The notes under the pieces were generated by a model. The model did no database searches. It saw only the letters and a list, made by a program, of their open reading frames with translations, and had not been told where the DNA came from. A stretch of DNA of 14,830 nucleotides from RPQJ01 sp036277615 (lineage in GTDB: Bacteria > Pseudomonadota > Gammaproteobacteria > Steroidobacterales > Steroidobacteraceae): NCBI GenBank assembly GCA_036277615.1, contig DASUMQ010000063.1:1-14830 (forward strand), read 5' to 3'. Made by a program: the position numbers and the translations under genes. Below, piece by piece: positions 8,394 to 14,354 of this stretch (position 1 is its first letter; each line of letters begins with the position of its first letter).

Positions 8394-8588
8394 TCAGTCG
8401 AGCAGCGCGACGATCGTACCGGCGATCGCGACCCAGCACGGGACCGAGAACAGGAGGCCGAACACCAAGCCGCGCATGAACGTCTCGTCGCTGCCCGCCT
8501 CGACGACGGGCGGCGCCTCACGGCCCGCGGCTTCGGCGGCGGTGGTCTCGGCCATCGTGTCGAAATCGAATCCGTAGAACGTTTCCAT
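8394..8588 (-). CDS. Small single-TM membrane protein (64 aa), unknown
   Basis: This 64-aa reading frame starts METFYGFDFD, has an Ala/Glu-rich hydrophilic first half with acidic net charge, and ends in one membrane helix (about residues 38-62, GLVFGLLFSVP...IAGTIVALL) two residues from the C-terminus. The layout is that of a C-tail-anchored protein with its N-terminus in the cytosol. A much longer frame reaches 9518, but it runs antisense through the ABM and DUF1801 genes and has no support. The ribosome binding site is weak. A sigma-70-like promoter lies upstream (8626-8654). No family is recognised. The convincing helix, the sensible promoter and the otherwise empty 374-bp stretch support a real gene. 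Confidence 0.6.
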   Translation of the reverse strand: METFYGFDFDTMAETTAAEAAGREAPPVVEAGSDETFMRGLVFGLLFSVPCWVAIAGTIVALLD

Positions 8589-8625
8589 GTCGGTCTCGCA
8601 TTCCGTGGTGTGTCGTCGGGGGGTC

Positions 8626-8654
8626 ATTCTGGACAGCGGGGGTGACGCGGTCAG
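8626..8654 (-). promoter_or_regulatory. Possible sigma-70 promoter of the 64-aa membrane protein
   Basis: On the minus strand, CTGACC (plus 8649-8654) and CAGAAT (plus 8626-8631) are separated by exactly 17 bp. Each matches its sigma-70 consensus box at 4/6. The leader to the ATG at 8588 would be about 30 nt. Confidence 0.35.
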
Positions 8655-8759
8655 TCGAGAACCGGTTGAAATCCAGTGACGTTCCGTGCGTACTGCGGCA
8701 GGCTGCGCTTCGACACACCCCGCCTCGGCGACGGCGGCGGCACGCTCGGGAGACACGCG

Positions 8760-9056
8760 ATGTACGGACTGATCGGCAGCTTCAAGGCAGCGCCGGGAAG
8801 ACGCTCGGAACTGGCCGACATCCTGCTGGCCAACGTCGGCGCGATGCCCGGCTGCCGGAGCTACGTGGTGGCGGAGGATCCGAAGGACCCCGATGCCTTG
8901 TGGATCACGGAGGTCTGGGACAGCCCGGACGCGCACAAGGCGTCGCTGCACCTGCCGGCGGTCAAGGCCGCCATCGCGAAGGCGATGCCGATCATCGCGT
9001 CGTTCGGTGAGCATCGCGAGGTCAACGTGCTGGGCGGACACGGTCTGGACCGATGA
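8760..9056 (+). CDS. Antibiotic biosynthesis monooxygenase (ABM/YgiN-like) domain protein
   Basis: This 98-aa single-domain protein has the dimeric alpha/beta ABM fold. It opens MYGLIGSFKAAPGRRSELA, followed by GCRSYVVAEDPKDPDALWIT (31-50) and EVWDSPDAHKASLHLPAVK (51-69). The last stretch, with the conserved Trp/Asp and the His before the closing helix, is characteristic. Relatives oxidise quinols or polyketide aromatics without a cofactor, or degrade haem, and many are of unknown role. Size and context fit a YgiN-like quinol or stress protein better than a biosynthetic enzyme, since no biosynthetic cluster is present. The start at 8760 is preferred to a longer frame from 8676 because GGGAG lies 7 nt upstream and the beta-strand begins here. 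It is divergent from the 64-aa gene. Confidence 0.88.
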   Translation: MYGLIGSFKAAPGRRSELADILLANVGAMPGCRSYVVAEDPKDPDALWITEVWDSPDAHKASLHLPAVKAAIAKAMPIIASFGEHREVNVLGGHGLDR

Positions 9057-9081
9057 CGGGGCGACGCAGCGCGAGTAGCGT
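9053..9081 (+). promoter_or_regulatory. Possible promoter of the DUF1801 gene
   Basis: ATGACG (9053-9058) and TAGCGT (9076-9081) are 17 bp apart, matching the consensus boxes at 4/6 and 3/6. The -35 box overlaps the stop codon of the ABM gene. The leader to the ATG at 9120 would be about 30 nt. Read-through from the ABM gene is equally possible. Confidence 0.25.
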
Positions 9082-9119
9082 TTGCAGCCACGGTTGAACG
9101 CGGGAGGGAGGGACGCACC

Positions 9120-9539
9120 ATGAAGCGCGACCCGAAAGTGACCGCCTACATCCAGGCGCGTGCGCCGTTTGCGCGGCCGATCCTCCGGCGCCTTCGTGCG
9201 GTGATCCACGAGGCTCACCCCGCGCTGGAGGAAAGCATTCGCTGGGGCATGCCCGCGTTCCTCTACCGCGACAAGATCGTCTGCGGCCTGGGCGCTTTCA
9301 AGGCCCACTGCGCACTCTGGTTCAAGCACGGCAAGGCCGTCGTCGGCCAGAAGCCAGAAGTCGGCATGGGACACTTCGGTCGCATCACGAGCCTCGACGA
9401 CCTGCCCGCGGCAGCGACGCTCCAGGGCTACGTCCGCAAGGCAGTCGAGTTGCTCGACCGTCAGCAGGATGAAGCGCCGACGGCCAGTCGTTCGCGGCGA
9501 CGGACGAGCACCCGGCAACGGCAGGCAGGAGGGCCATGA
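9120..9539 (+). CDS. DUF1801 (YdhG-like) domain protein
   Basis: This 139-aa protein carries a DUF1801 domain over about residues 5-115. The signature parts are VIHEAHPALEESIRWGMPAF (28-47), CALWFKHGKAVV (64-75) and MGHFGRITSLDDLPAAATLQ (83-102), followed by a helix ending ELLDRQ. The fold is shared with YdhG/Fra frataxin-like proteins, but most DUF1801 members have no proven function. The last 25 residues are a basic tail (SRSRRRTSTRQRQ) outside the domain, which might bind nucleic acid or simply be disordered. The ATG has a purine-rich ribosome binding site (GGGAGGGAGGG, about 7 nt upstream). The stop codon overlaps an ATG of the next gene as ATGA, so the two genes may be coupled. Confidence 0.9.
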   Translation: MKRDPKVTAYIQARAPFARPILRRLRAVIHEAHPALEESIRWGMPAFLYRDKIVCGLGAFKAHCALWFKHGKAVVGQKPEVGMGHFGRITSLDDLPAAATLQGYVRKAVELLDRQQDEAPTASRSRRRTSTRQRQAGGP

Positions 9540-9541
9540 TC

Positions 9542-10057
9542 ATGATGTTGCGACGTTCGGGTCTTCACGCGGTGGCGATCGCGCTGATCGCATCGATGCC
9601 CTCCCGCGCGGCGGATGCAGTCGCCGCGGGGCCGTGCGCATCGACGGAGCATCGGCAGTTCGATTTCTGGCTGGGCGACTGGCAGGTGACGCGGCGCGAC
9701 GGTGTGCTCGCCGGCGTCAACCGCATCGCGCTCGAGTACGGCGGCTGCGTGATCCATGAGCGCTATGCCACCGGCAAGGGTTACAGCGGCGAGAGCCTCA
9801 ACGTGTACGACGCCACGCGTAAGGTCTGGCACCAGACCTGGGTCGACAGCAACGGGCTGCTGCTGACGCTCGAAGGCGGCTGGGACGGCAAGGCCATGGT
9901 CATGGAAGGCGATTCCGTGCAGACCGGCGGGACACGTTCACGGCAGCGCATCACGTGGACGCCGAACCCCGACGGCAGCGTGCGCCAGCTCTGGGAAGCG
10001 GCAAACGCGAAGGGCGAGTGGACGACCGTGTTCGACGGACGTTACGCGAAGAAGTGA
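9542..10057 (+). CDS. Exported DUF1579-like / nitrobindin-fold-like protein
   Basis: This 171-aa protein has a signal peptide (basic MLRRSG, hydrophobic about 8-19, likely cleavage after AAD or AVA near 25-29). The mature part carries the conserved pattern FDFWLGDWQVTRRDG (40-54), GGCVIHERYATGKGYSGES (67-85), LNVYDATRKVWHQTWVDS (86-103) and a closing WT.NPDGSVRQLWE stretch. This WLGDW...WHQTWVDS pattern is common in small periplasmic proteins of the lipocalin-like DUF1579 group, probably ligand binders of unknown role. Three in-frame ATGs (9536, 9542, 9545) are present. AGGAGGG at 9527-9533 is only 2 nt from the first but 8 nt from the second, so 9542 is preferred. Use of 9536 would give an ATGA overlap with the DUF1801 gene. 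The two are co-transcribed in either case. Confidence 0.85.
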   Translation: MMLRRSGLHAVAIALIASMPSRAADAVAAGPCASTEHRQFDFWLGDWQVTRRDGVLAGVNRIALEYGGCVIHERYATGKGYSGESLNVYDATRKVWHQTWVDSNGLLLTLEGGWDGKAMVMEGDSVQTGGTRSRQRITWTPNPDGSVRQLWEAANAKGEWTTVFDGRYAKK

Positions 10058-10061
10058 ACGA

Positions 10062-10077
10062 GCTCCGCCGCCGGAGC
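10062..10077. other. Small hairpin between DUF1579-like and DUF2784 genes
   Basis: GCTCCG and CGGAGC form a perfect 6-bp stem around the 4-nt loop CCGC, starting 5 nt after the stop codon at 10057. No T tract follows, so a rho-independent terminator is unlikely. It may be a weak attenuating or processing hairpin. Confidence 0.3.
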
Positions 10078-10109
10078 ATGACGCGGGCATCAGGGAACGG
10101 CTTTCGCTC

Positions 10110-10502
10110 GTGCCTTACCACTTCCTCGCCGACGCCGTCCTGGTCCTGCACTTCGGCATCGTCGTGTTCATCGTCGCAGGTCTGGTGCTCGTGGTCGTCG
10201 GCAACCTGGGGCACTGGAGTTGGGTCAATGCCTGGTGGTTCCGGCTGGCGCACGTCGCGGCCATCGCAATCGTCGTCGCGCAGGCCTGGCTCGGCCGCGC
10301 CTGCCCACTCACGACGCTCGAGTCGTGGCTGCGGGCGCGGGCAGGGGCCCCTACGTACACGGGCACGTTCGTGCAGCACTGGCTGACACGAATCCTGTTC
10401 TACGACGCGCCGCTCTGGCTCTTCACGGTCGTTTACACGCTGTTCGGCCTGCTCGTGGCCGCGGCGTGGTGGCGCTTCCCCCCGCGGTCCCGCAAGCGCT
10501 GA
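10110..10502 (+). CDS. DUF2784 membrane protein
   Basis: This 130-aa integral membrane protein matches the DUF2784 pattern. It opens YHFLADAVLVLHFGIVVFIV (3-22), then GNLGHWSWVNAWWFRLAHVA (31-50), AQAWLGRACPLTTLESWLRA (57-76, with the conserved Cys-Pro-Leu-Thr) and FVQHWLTRILFYDAPLWLFT (87-106), and ends with a last helix (about 97-120). Three to four membrane segments are expected. The family is widespread and uncharacterised. The start is a GTG at 10110, chosen because family members begin two to five residues before LADxVL; its ribosome binding site is poor. It sits 52 bp after the exported DUF1579-like gene and probably belongs to the same transcript. The basic C-terminal tail (RSRKR) should face the cytoplasm. 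Confidence 0.9.
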   Translation: MPYHFLADAVLVLHFGIVVFIVAGLVLVVVGNLGHWSWVNAWWFRLAHVAAIAIVVAQAWLGRACPLTTLESWLRARAGAPTYTGTFVQHWLTRILFYDAPLWLFTVVYTLFGLLVAAAWWRFPPRSRKR

Positions 10503-10586
10503 GTCGCGGCGGGGGCGCGCGTGCGACCAGCCGTGCGTGACCTGCGGCGGCGGGCGCGGCTGCGATCACGCGCGGCCGCCGCATGC

Positions 10587-10595
10587 TGCTATGTT
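10587..10595 (+). promoter_or_regulatory. Possible extended -10 promoter of the DUF4440 gene
   Basis: TGC followed by TATGTT forms an extended -10 element (TG-n-TATGTT, 4/6 for the hexamer) in the 125-bp gap before the ATG at 10628. No good -35 box is visible, which an extended -10 can tolerate. The leader would be about 26 nt. Confidence 0.4.
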
Positions 10596-10627
10596 CGTAC
10601 GACGCGCGCTCGATCAAGGAGATGGAC

Positions 10628-11143
10628 ATGAACCGCGTACCGACGGCCAGGACAGGCAACGTCGCTCCAGACAGGGGCGTACGTCCCTCGCTGCTCGCAC
10701 GACTGTTCGTCGTCGCCTGGCTCGTCGTGATGTGGCCGGCGACGGGCTCCGCCGCCGACGAGGGCAACACGGCCCAGCAGGAGGTCCTCGCCGTCGAGCG
10801 AGCGTTCGCGAAGAGCATGGCCGACCGCAGCCTCGAGCGCTTCGCCAGTTTCGTCGCGGACGACGCGATCTTCTTCGGCTCGAAGGACACGCAACGCGGC
10901 AAGGCCGAGGTCATCGCTGCCTGGACGCCTTTTTTCGAAGGAGCGCCGGCGCCGTTCTCGTGGGAGCCGGACCAGGTCGAAGTCCTGTCGTCGGGTAAGC
11001 TGGCCCTGAGCACCGGGTTGGTGCGTGACCCGGCCGGGAAGGTCGTCGCCCGGTTCAACTCGATCTGGCGGCTCGAAGCGCCGCGCACGTGGCGCGTGGT
11101 TTTCGACAAGGGCAGTCCGCCCGCACCCAGCGACGTGCAATAG
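10628..11143 (+). CDS. Exported DUF4440/SnoaL-like (NTF2-fold) protein
   Basis: This is a 171-aa protein with an unusually long N-terminal region (about 20 residues) before a hydrophobic signal or anchor segment (about 22-38), then a likely cleavage site near GSAADEG (40-46). The mature part is one NTF2-like cone fold. A first helix (QQEVLAVERAFAKSMADR) is followed by LERFASFVADDAIFFG, the RGKAEVIAAWTPFFEGAPAPF segment, WEPDQVEVLSSGKLALSTG and a closing FNSIWRLEAPRTWRVVFDKG strand pair. Such domains bind or isomerise small molecules, but no catalytic residue can be assigned. AAGGAG lies 6 nt before the ATG at 10628. Upstream ATGs at 10583 and 10622 are rejected because they overlap the promoter or abut the ribosome binding site. 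Confidence 0.88.
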   Translation: MNRVPTARTGNVAPDRGVRPSLLARLFVVAWLVVMWPATGSAADEGNTAQQEVLAVERAFAKSMADRSLERFASFVADDAIFFGSKDTQRGKAEVIAAWTPFFEGAPAPFSWEPDQVEVLSSGKLALSTGLVRDPAGKVVARFNSIWRLEAPRTWRVVFDKGSPPAPSDVQ

Positions 11144-11240
11144 GGTCAGGTCACGATTCGAGCACGCTTGCTGGCCGAAGGCGGCCGTGGGTTGCGAGAA
11201 TCCCGCTGCGCCGATCGGGCGCCCGCCGGCACCCTCATCG

Positions 11241-11531
11241 ATGGCCAGCAACAGGACCGCAGTCCTTTCCGCCGTCATCGCGTCCGTGGTCACGGCAGGA
11301 GCCTTCCTGCTCAACCCTTCCCCCGACGCGCACAGGGCACGCATCGAGGAAGTCATCGCAGAGCGCAGTCCGCTCGCCGGTGCATTCGGCATCGGAGTGC
11401 TCAAGGCGTTTGCGTCCGAATACCACTCGCTCGGCATCGCGTCGTACACGACCATGGCTGACGAGACGCTGTCGGTGGGCGCGTTCGGCGTGGTCTTCGT
11501 GTTGCAGTCGTCGGCGCGCAACGGGAAATGA
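11241..11531 (+). CDS. Small exported or single-TM protein, DUF4359-like
   Basis: This 96-aa protein starts with a hydrophobic segment (about 7-24, VLSAVIASVVTAGAFLL). It is followed by NPSPDAHRARIEEVIAERSP, then LAGAFGIGVLKAFASEYHSL (45-64) and ASYTTMADETLSVGAFGVVF (67-86). The NPS motif just after the helix, the amphipathic helix and the ending with YHS and SYTT resemble small proteins I remember under DUF4359, but this is from memory only. The ATG at 11241 is chosen because the membrane segment follows it directly; a frame from 11025 would run through the DUF4440 gene. The ribosome binding site is weak. The stop codon overlaps the next ATG (ATGA), so the two small membrane proteins are coupled. 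Function is unknown. Confidence 0.75.
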   Translation: MASNRTAVLSAVIASVVTAGAFLLNPSPDAHRARIEEVIAERSPLAGAFGIGVLKAFASEYHSLGIASYTTMADETLSVGAFGVVFVLQSSARNGK

Positions 11532-11734
11532 GGCCCTTCGTGACCGCGCTGGCGTATCTGGCCGCGCTCGCGCTGGTCGCCGGCACGACGTTCGTGCTGG
11601 CGCTGCTGGTGGCCGGGCCACACGCGGGCCTGCTGCCCGGATGGGCCGAGCCGGTCGTACTGGTTGCCTGTTGGTTGATCGTCATCGCGGTGCCGGTCTA
11701 TGTTGCGCGGGTCGTCTGGCGACGGCTGACCTGA
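11528..11734 (+). CDS. 68-aa two-helix membrane protein
   Basis: This 68-aa protein has two membrane segments (about 5-30 and 42-62), a short Gly/Pro turn (GPHAGLLPGWAEP) and a basic end (RVVWRRLT), so both termini are probably cytoplasmic. Its ATG overlaps the stop of the preceding gene as ATGA, and it has no good ribosome binding site of its own, so it likely depends on translation of that gene. The coupling suggests that the two products act together, perhaps as a membrane complex. No family is recognised. It ends 49 bp before the reductase gene, with no terminator visible between them. Confidence 0.7.
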   Translation: MRPFVTALAYLAALALVAGTTFVLALLVAGPHAGLLPGWAEPVVLVACWLIVIAVPVYVARVVWRRLT

Positions 11735-11783
11735 CGGACGACGACCTCGACGAGGCCAGGGCCCACAAAGGGCAGGCGGGGAG

Positions 11784-12353
11784 ATGCGCACCCAGTACTA
11801 CACCGCGGCGAGTCTCGACGGATACATCGCCACCGAGGACCATTCGCTCGAATGGCTGTTCCAGCTCGGTGACATCAACGAGACCGGTTACCCGGAGTTC
11901 ATCGCGCAGGTCGGCGCGCTCGCGATGGGTTCCTCGACCTACGAGTGGATGTTGCGGCACGTCGTGAAGCCCGGCGAAGGTTCCGGCGGCGCACCCTGGC
12001 CGTACGAGCAGCCGGCGTGGGTGTTCTCGAGCCGCAGGTTGCCGGCGATCGCGGGGGCCGACATCCGCTTCGTCCGCGGTGACGTGCGCCCGGTGCACGA
12101 GGAAATGCGCGCGGCGGCAGGAGGTGGGAACGTCTGGATCGTCGGCGGCGGCGAGCTCGTCGGCCAGTTCCACGACGCCGGATTGCTCGACGAACTCATC
12201 GTGCAGGTCGGTTCCGTGACACTGGGTTCCGGCCGGCCACTGCTCCCTCGGCGGATCGCATTTCCACCGATGACGCTCACCGCCGTGCGCAAGATCGGCC
12301 CGGGGTTCGCGGAACTGCGCTACGACTTGCCGCAGGGCCACGCCACGCCATGA
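11784..12353 (+). CDS. RibD C-terminal/dihydrofolate reductase-like family protein
   Basis: This is a 189-aa protein of the RibD C-terminal (DHFR-fold) family, NADPH-dependent reductases or related proteins of the cytosol. The opening YYTAASLDGYIATEDHSLEW (5-24) is the family signature. It is followed by GALAMGSSTYEWML (44-57), the WVFSSRRLP segment and the nucleotide-binding NVWIVGGGELVGQFHDAGLL (116-135) and ELIVQVGSVTLGSGRPLLP (137-155). These proteins are not true folate enzymes and most have no known substrate. GGGGAG directly abuts the ATG, which is closer than ideal. The stop overlaps the next gene's upstream ATG (ATGA at 12350), though that gene probably starts 24 nt later. It may be transcribed with the small membrane pair before it. 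Confidence 0.92.
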   Translation: MRTQYYTAASLDGYIATEDHSLEWLFQLGDINETGYPEFIAQVGALAMGSSTYEWMLRHVVKPGEGSGGAPWPYEQPAWVFSSRRLPAIAGADIRFVRGDVRPVHEEMRAAAGGGNVWIVGGGELVGQFHDAGLLDELIVQVGSVTLGSGRPLLPRRIAFPPMTLTAVRKIGPGFAELRYDLPQGHATP

Positions 12354-12373
12354 GCGCCGGCGGAGGATCGACG

Positions 12374-12901
12374 ATGCTCGAGAACCTGGCGAACCTGGCC
12401 CAGGTGCTCGGCTCGGTCGCCGTGCTGGTCGCGATCGTGTTCGGCCTCGCGCAGATCCGGCAGTTCCGCCAGCAGCGGCGCGACGCCCTCGCGGTCGAGC
12501 TGATGCGATCCATCCAGGACACCGAATTCACGCGTTCGCTGCGGGTGCTGCTGGAGTTGCCCGTCGGCGCAAGCCTCGGCGACATTCGCGCACGCGGTGC
12601 GCAGTTCGAGGACATGGCGTGGGCGCTCGCCGCCAAGTACGAGACGCTCGGGTATCTCGTCTACCGCGGCATCATGCCGATCGAGCTGGTCGAGGAGCTG
12701 GTCGGGGGCGTCGGCGTGCACCTCTGGGCACGGCTGCGGCCCTGGGCGACCGCCGTGCGCGAGGAACAGGGACAGCCGTTGTTGCTCGAGTGGTACCAGT
12801 GGCTCGTCGAGCGTCTCGAGGAGCGGGGACGTCCCGCGGCGATGCCGGCCTATACACGGTGTCGCGACTGGCGACCGCCAAGCACCGACTCGCAGTCGTG
12901 A
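12374..12901 (+). CDS. DUF4760-like single-TM protein
   Basis: This 175-aa protein has a short N-terminus, a membrane helix (about 8-27, LAQVLGSVAVLVAIVFGLAQ) and then a basic coiled segment (IRQFRQQRRDALAVELMRSI, about 28-47). A helical cytosolic domain follows with EDMAWALAAKYETLGYLVYR and ELVEELVGGVGVHLWARLRP. This layout is shared by a large group of small proteobacterial proteins related to DUF4760, with no known function. The start at 12374 has GGAGG 7 nt upstream and is preferred to the ATG at 12350, which would overlap the reductase stop. The last 20 residues (TRCRDWRPPSTDSQS) look non-conserved. It probably shares a transcript with the reductase gene before it and may read on into the transporter gene. 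Confidence 0.85.
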   Translation: MLENLANLAQVLGSVAVLVAIVFGLAQIRQFRQQRRDALAVELMRSIQDTEFTRSLRVLLELPVGASLGDIRARGAQFEDMAWALAAKYETLGYLVYRGIMPIELVEELVGGVGVHLWARLRPWATAVREEQGQPLLLEWYQWLVERLEERGRPAAMPAYTRCRDWRPPSTDSQS

Positions 12902-12931
12902 CGTGACCCCGTCTTGAAGGATGGGCCCGAG

Positions 12932-13801
12932 GTGGAGATCGCCCCGCAGGCGTCACCGGCGCTCGCACGAACCGTCGTGCTCACCGGTATGGCGATGGTC
13001 GCGTTCGCGTGCAATTCGCTGTTGTGCCGTCTCGCGCTCGGACACGGCTCGATCGACGCGGCGAGCTTCACGACGATCCGGCTCGTCTCGGGTGCGCTCG
13101 TGCTCTGGCTGATCGTCCGCCTGCGGCGCCGGGACGACCCGCTCCCGTTGGGAGGTGACTGGATGTCGGCCGCTGCGTTGTTCGCGTACGCGGCGGCGTT
13201 CTCCCTGGCCTACGTCAGCCTCAGCGCGTCGACCGGCGCACTGCTGCTGTTCGGCGCGGTGCAGGCGACGATGATCGGCCAGGGCCTGCGCAGCGGCGAG
13301 CGCCCCAGCAGGCCGCAGGTGGCGGGCTTGCTGCTCGCGCTCGGCGGCCTGCTCGGCTTGCTGGCGCCCGGCCTGTCGGCGCCACCGCTGTCAGGTGCGC
13401 TGCTGATGCTCGCGGCCGGCGTCGCCTGGGGCATGTACTCGCTGCGCGGCAGGCAGCGCGGCGGAGACCCGACGAGCGCCACAGCCGGAAATTTCGTGCG
13501 TGCCATCCCGTTTGCGCTCGCGCTCAGCGGCATCGCAGGCATCCCGCGGATCGAGCCGCTGGGTGCGGGGTACGCGGTGCTCTCCGGCGCGTTGGCGTCG
13601 GGCGTCGGCTACGCGGTGTGGTACGCGGCGTTGCCTGGAATGCGTGCGACGACGGCGGCCACCGTGCAACTGAGCGTGCCCGTGCTGACCGCGCTCGCCG
13701 GCCTCTTGCTGCTGAGCGAGCCGCTCACGCTGCGTCTGGTGATGGCCTCGAGCGCGATCCTCGGTGGGATCGCCCTGGTGACACGGACTGCCGGGCGTTG
13801 A
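12932..13801 (+). CDS. EamA/DMT family transporter (10 TM)
   Basis: This 289-aa permease of the drug/metabolite transporter superfamily consists of two EamA repeats of about five membrane helices each. The first repeat holds FACNSLLCRLALGHGSIDAA, FTTIRLVSGALVLWLI and a SASTGALLLFGAVQATMIGQ helix pair. The second begins about residue 150 with LLMLAAGVAWGMYSLRGRQR and ends ASSAILGGIALVTR. The R in TTIRLVSGALVL and the repeat of the pattern are typical. Members export or import amino acids, metabolites or drugs; the substrate cannot be told here. The start is a GTG at 12932, with AAGGA 10 nt upstream; the TTG at 12914 has no ribosome binding site. The stop codon overlaps the -35 box of the putative copper promoter of the next gene. 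Confidence 0.92.
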   Translation: MEIAPQASPALARTVVLTGMAMVAFACNSLLCRLALGHGSIDAASFTTIRLVSGALVLWLIVRLRRRDDPLPLGGDWMSAAALFAYAAAFSLAYVSLSASTGALLLFGAVQATMIGQGLRSGERPSRPQVAGLLLALGGLLGLLAPGLSAPPLSGALLMLAAGVAWGMYSLRGRQRGGDPTSATAGNFVRAIPFALALSGIAGIPRIEPLGAGYAVLSGALASGVGYAVWYAALPGMRATTAATVQLSVPVLTALAGLLLLSEPLTLRLVMASSAILGGIALVTRTAGR

Positions 13802-13828
13802 CATTCCCACCATAGGAAGCCTGAGACT
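13798..13828 (+). promoter_or_regulatory. CueR/MerR-type metal-responsive promoter-operator
   Basis: A perfect TTGACA -35 box (13798-13803) and GAGACT as -10 (13823-13828) are separated by 19 bp. This overlong spacing is typical of promoters activated by MerR-family regulators. Inside the spacer is the dyad TTCC-N7-GGAA (13804-13807 and 13815-13818). As I recall it, the E. coli copA promoter bound by CueR has the same TTGAC start, the same TTCC-N7-GGAA spacing and the same 19-bp spacer. The transcript would start near 13835 and lead straight into the ribosome binding site GAGGAG (13841-13846) of the histidine-rich DUF4396 gene. The weak -10 (3/6) fits a promoter that needs an activator. No regulator gene is in the window. 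Confidence 0.65.
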
Positions 13829-13853
13829 CGCCTGGCGCAAGAGGAGTCGGCAA

Positions 13854-14342
13854 ATGGAGCACGCAGGACACGAGAGTCACGGGCACGAGGCGCGCGAGTC
13901 GCTGAACCGCACGGCACGGGTCGCGACGCTGCACTGTCTGACCGGGTGTGCGATCGGCGAGGTGGCGGGGCTGCTGATCGGCACGGCCCTCGGCTGGGGC
14001 AACGGCGCCACGGTCGCGCTGGCCGTCGTCCTGGCGTTCCTGTCCGGCTTCGCGCTGACCGCGGTGCCGTTCCTGCGGCGCGGTTATGCCTGGCGCGACG
14101 CCGTGCGCATTGCCTTCGCAGCCGATGCGGCGTCGATCACGATCATGGAGATCGTCGACAATGCGTTGATGCTCGTGATTCCCGGCGCGATGGACGCGCC
14201 GATCGCCTCGCTGCACTTCTGGGGCAGCATGGCGCTCGCGCTGGCCGTCGCGGGGCTCGCAGCCTATCCTGTGAACCGCTGGCTGATCGCGCGGGGCAAG
14301 GGACATGCCGTGGCGCATTCGCATCATCATCATCGTCATTGA
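13854..14342 (+). CDS. DUF4396 membrane protein with histidine-rich ends, probably copper-related
   Basis: This 162-aa membrane protein begins with a His-rich cytosolic or exposed tail (MEHAGHESHGHEA, four His in 11 residues). The DUF4396 core follows, with HCLTGCAIGEVAGLLIG (27-43), a second helix (52-72), the signature FAADAASITIMEIVDNALM (88-106) with IPGAM (109-113), and a fourth helix (about 119-139). It ends with a second His cluster (HAVAHSHHHHRH, 151-162), coded partly by a CAT repeat. His clusters plus the HCxxxC motif (27-32) suggest binding of copper or another soft or borderline metal. GAGGAG is 7 nt upstream of the ATG. A CueR-like promoter precedes it. DUF4396 has no established biochemical role, to my knowledge; a part in copper handling is inference from the promoter and residues. 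Confidence 0.9.
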   Translation: MEHAGHESHGHEARESLNRTARVATLHCLTGCAIGEVAGLLIGTALGWGNGATVALAVVLAFLSGFALTAVPFLRRGYAWRDAVRIAFAADAASITIMEIVDNALMLVIPGAMDAPIASLHFWGSMALALAVAGLAAYPVNRWLIARGKGHAVAHSHHHHRH

Positions 14343-14354
14343 GCGCACACGGAC

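Noticed and set aside
8666..8696. TTGAAA with TACTGC as a promoter for the ABM gene
   Set aside because: The -10 match is poor and the spacing 19 bp without any dyad.
8589..9518. Minus-strand extension of the 64-aa gene
   Set aside because: The extension is antisense to the ABM and DUF1801 genes; only the last 64 codons show a protein-like pattern.
11208..11222. GCGCC-N5-GGCGC hairpin before the small membrane pair
   Set aside because: Five-base-pair arms are expected by chance in sequence this GC-rich, and no T tract follows.
14322..14333. CAT trinucleotide repeat as a possible phase-variable tract
   Set aside because: Only four units, in frame, and coding for the histidine tail; changes would alter tail length and not the frame.
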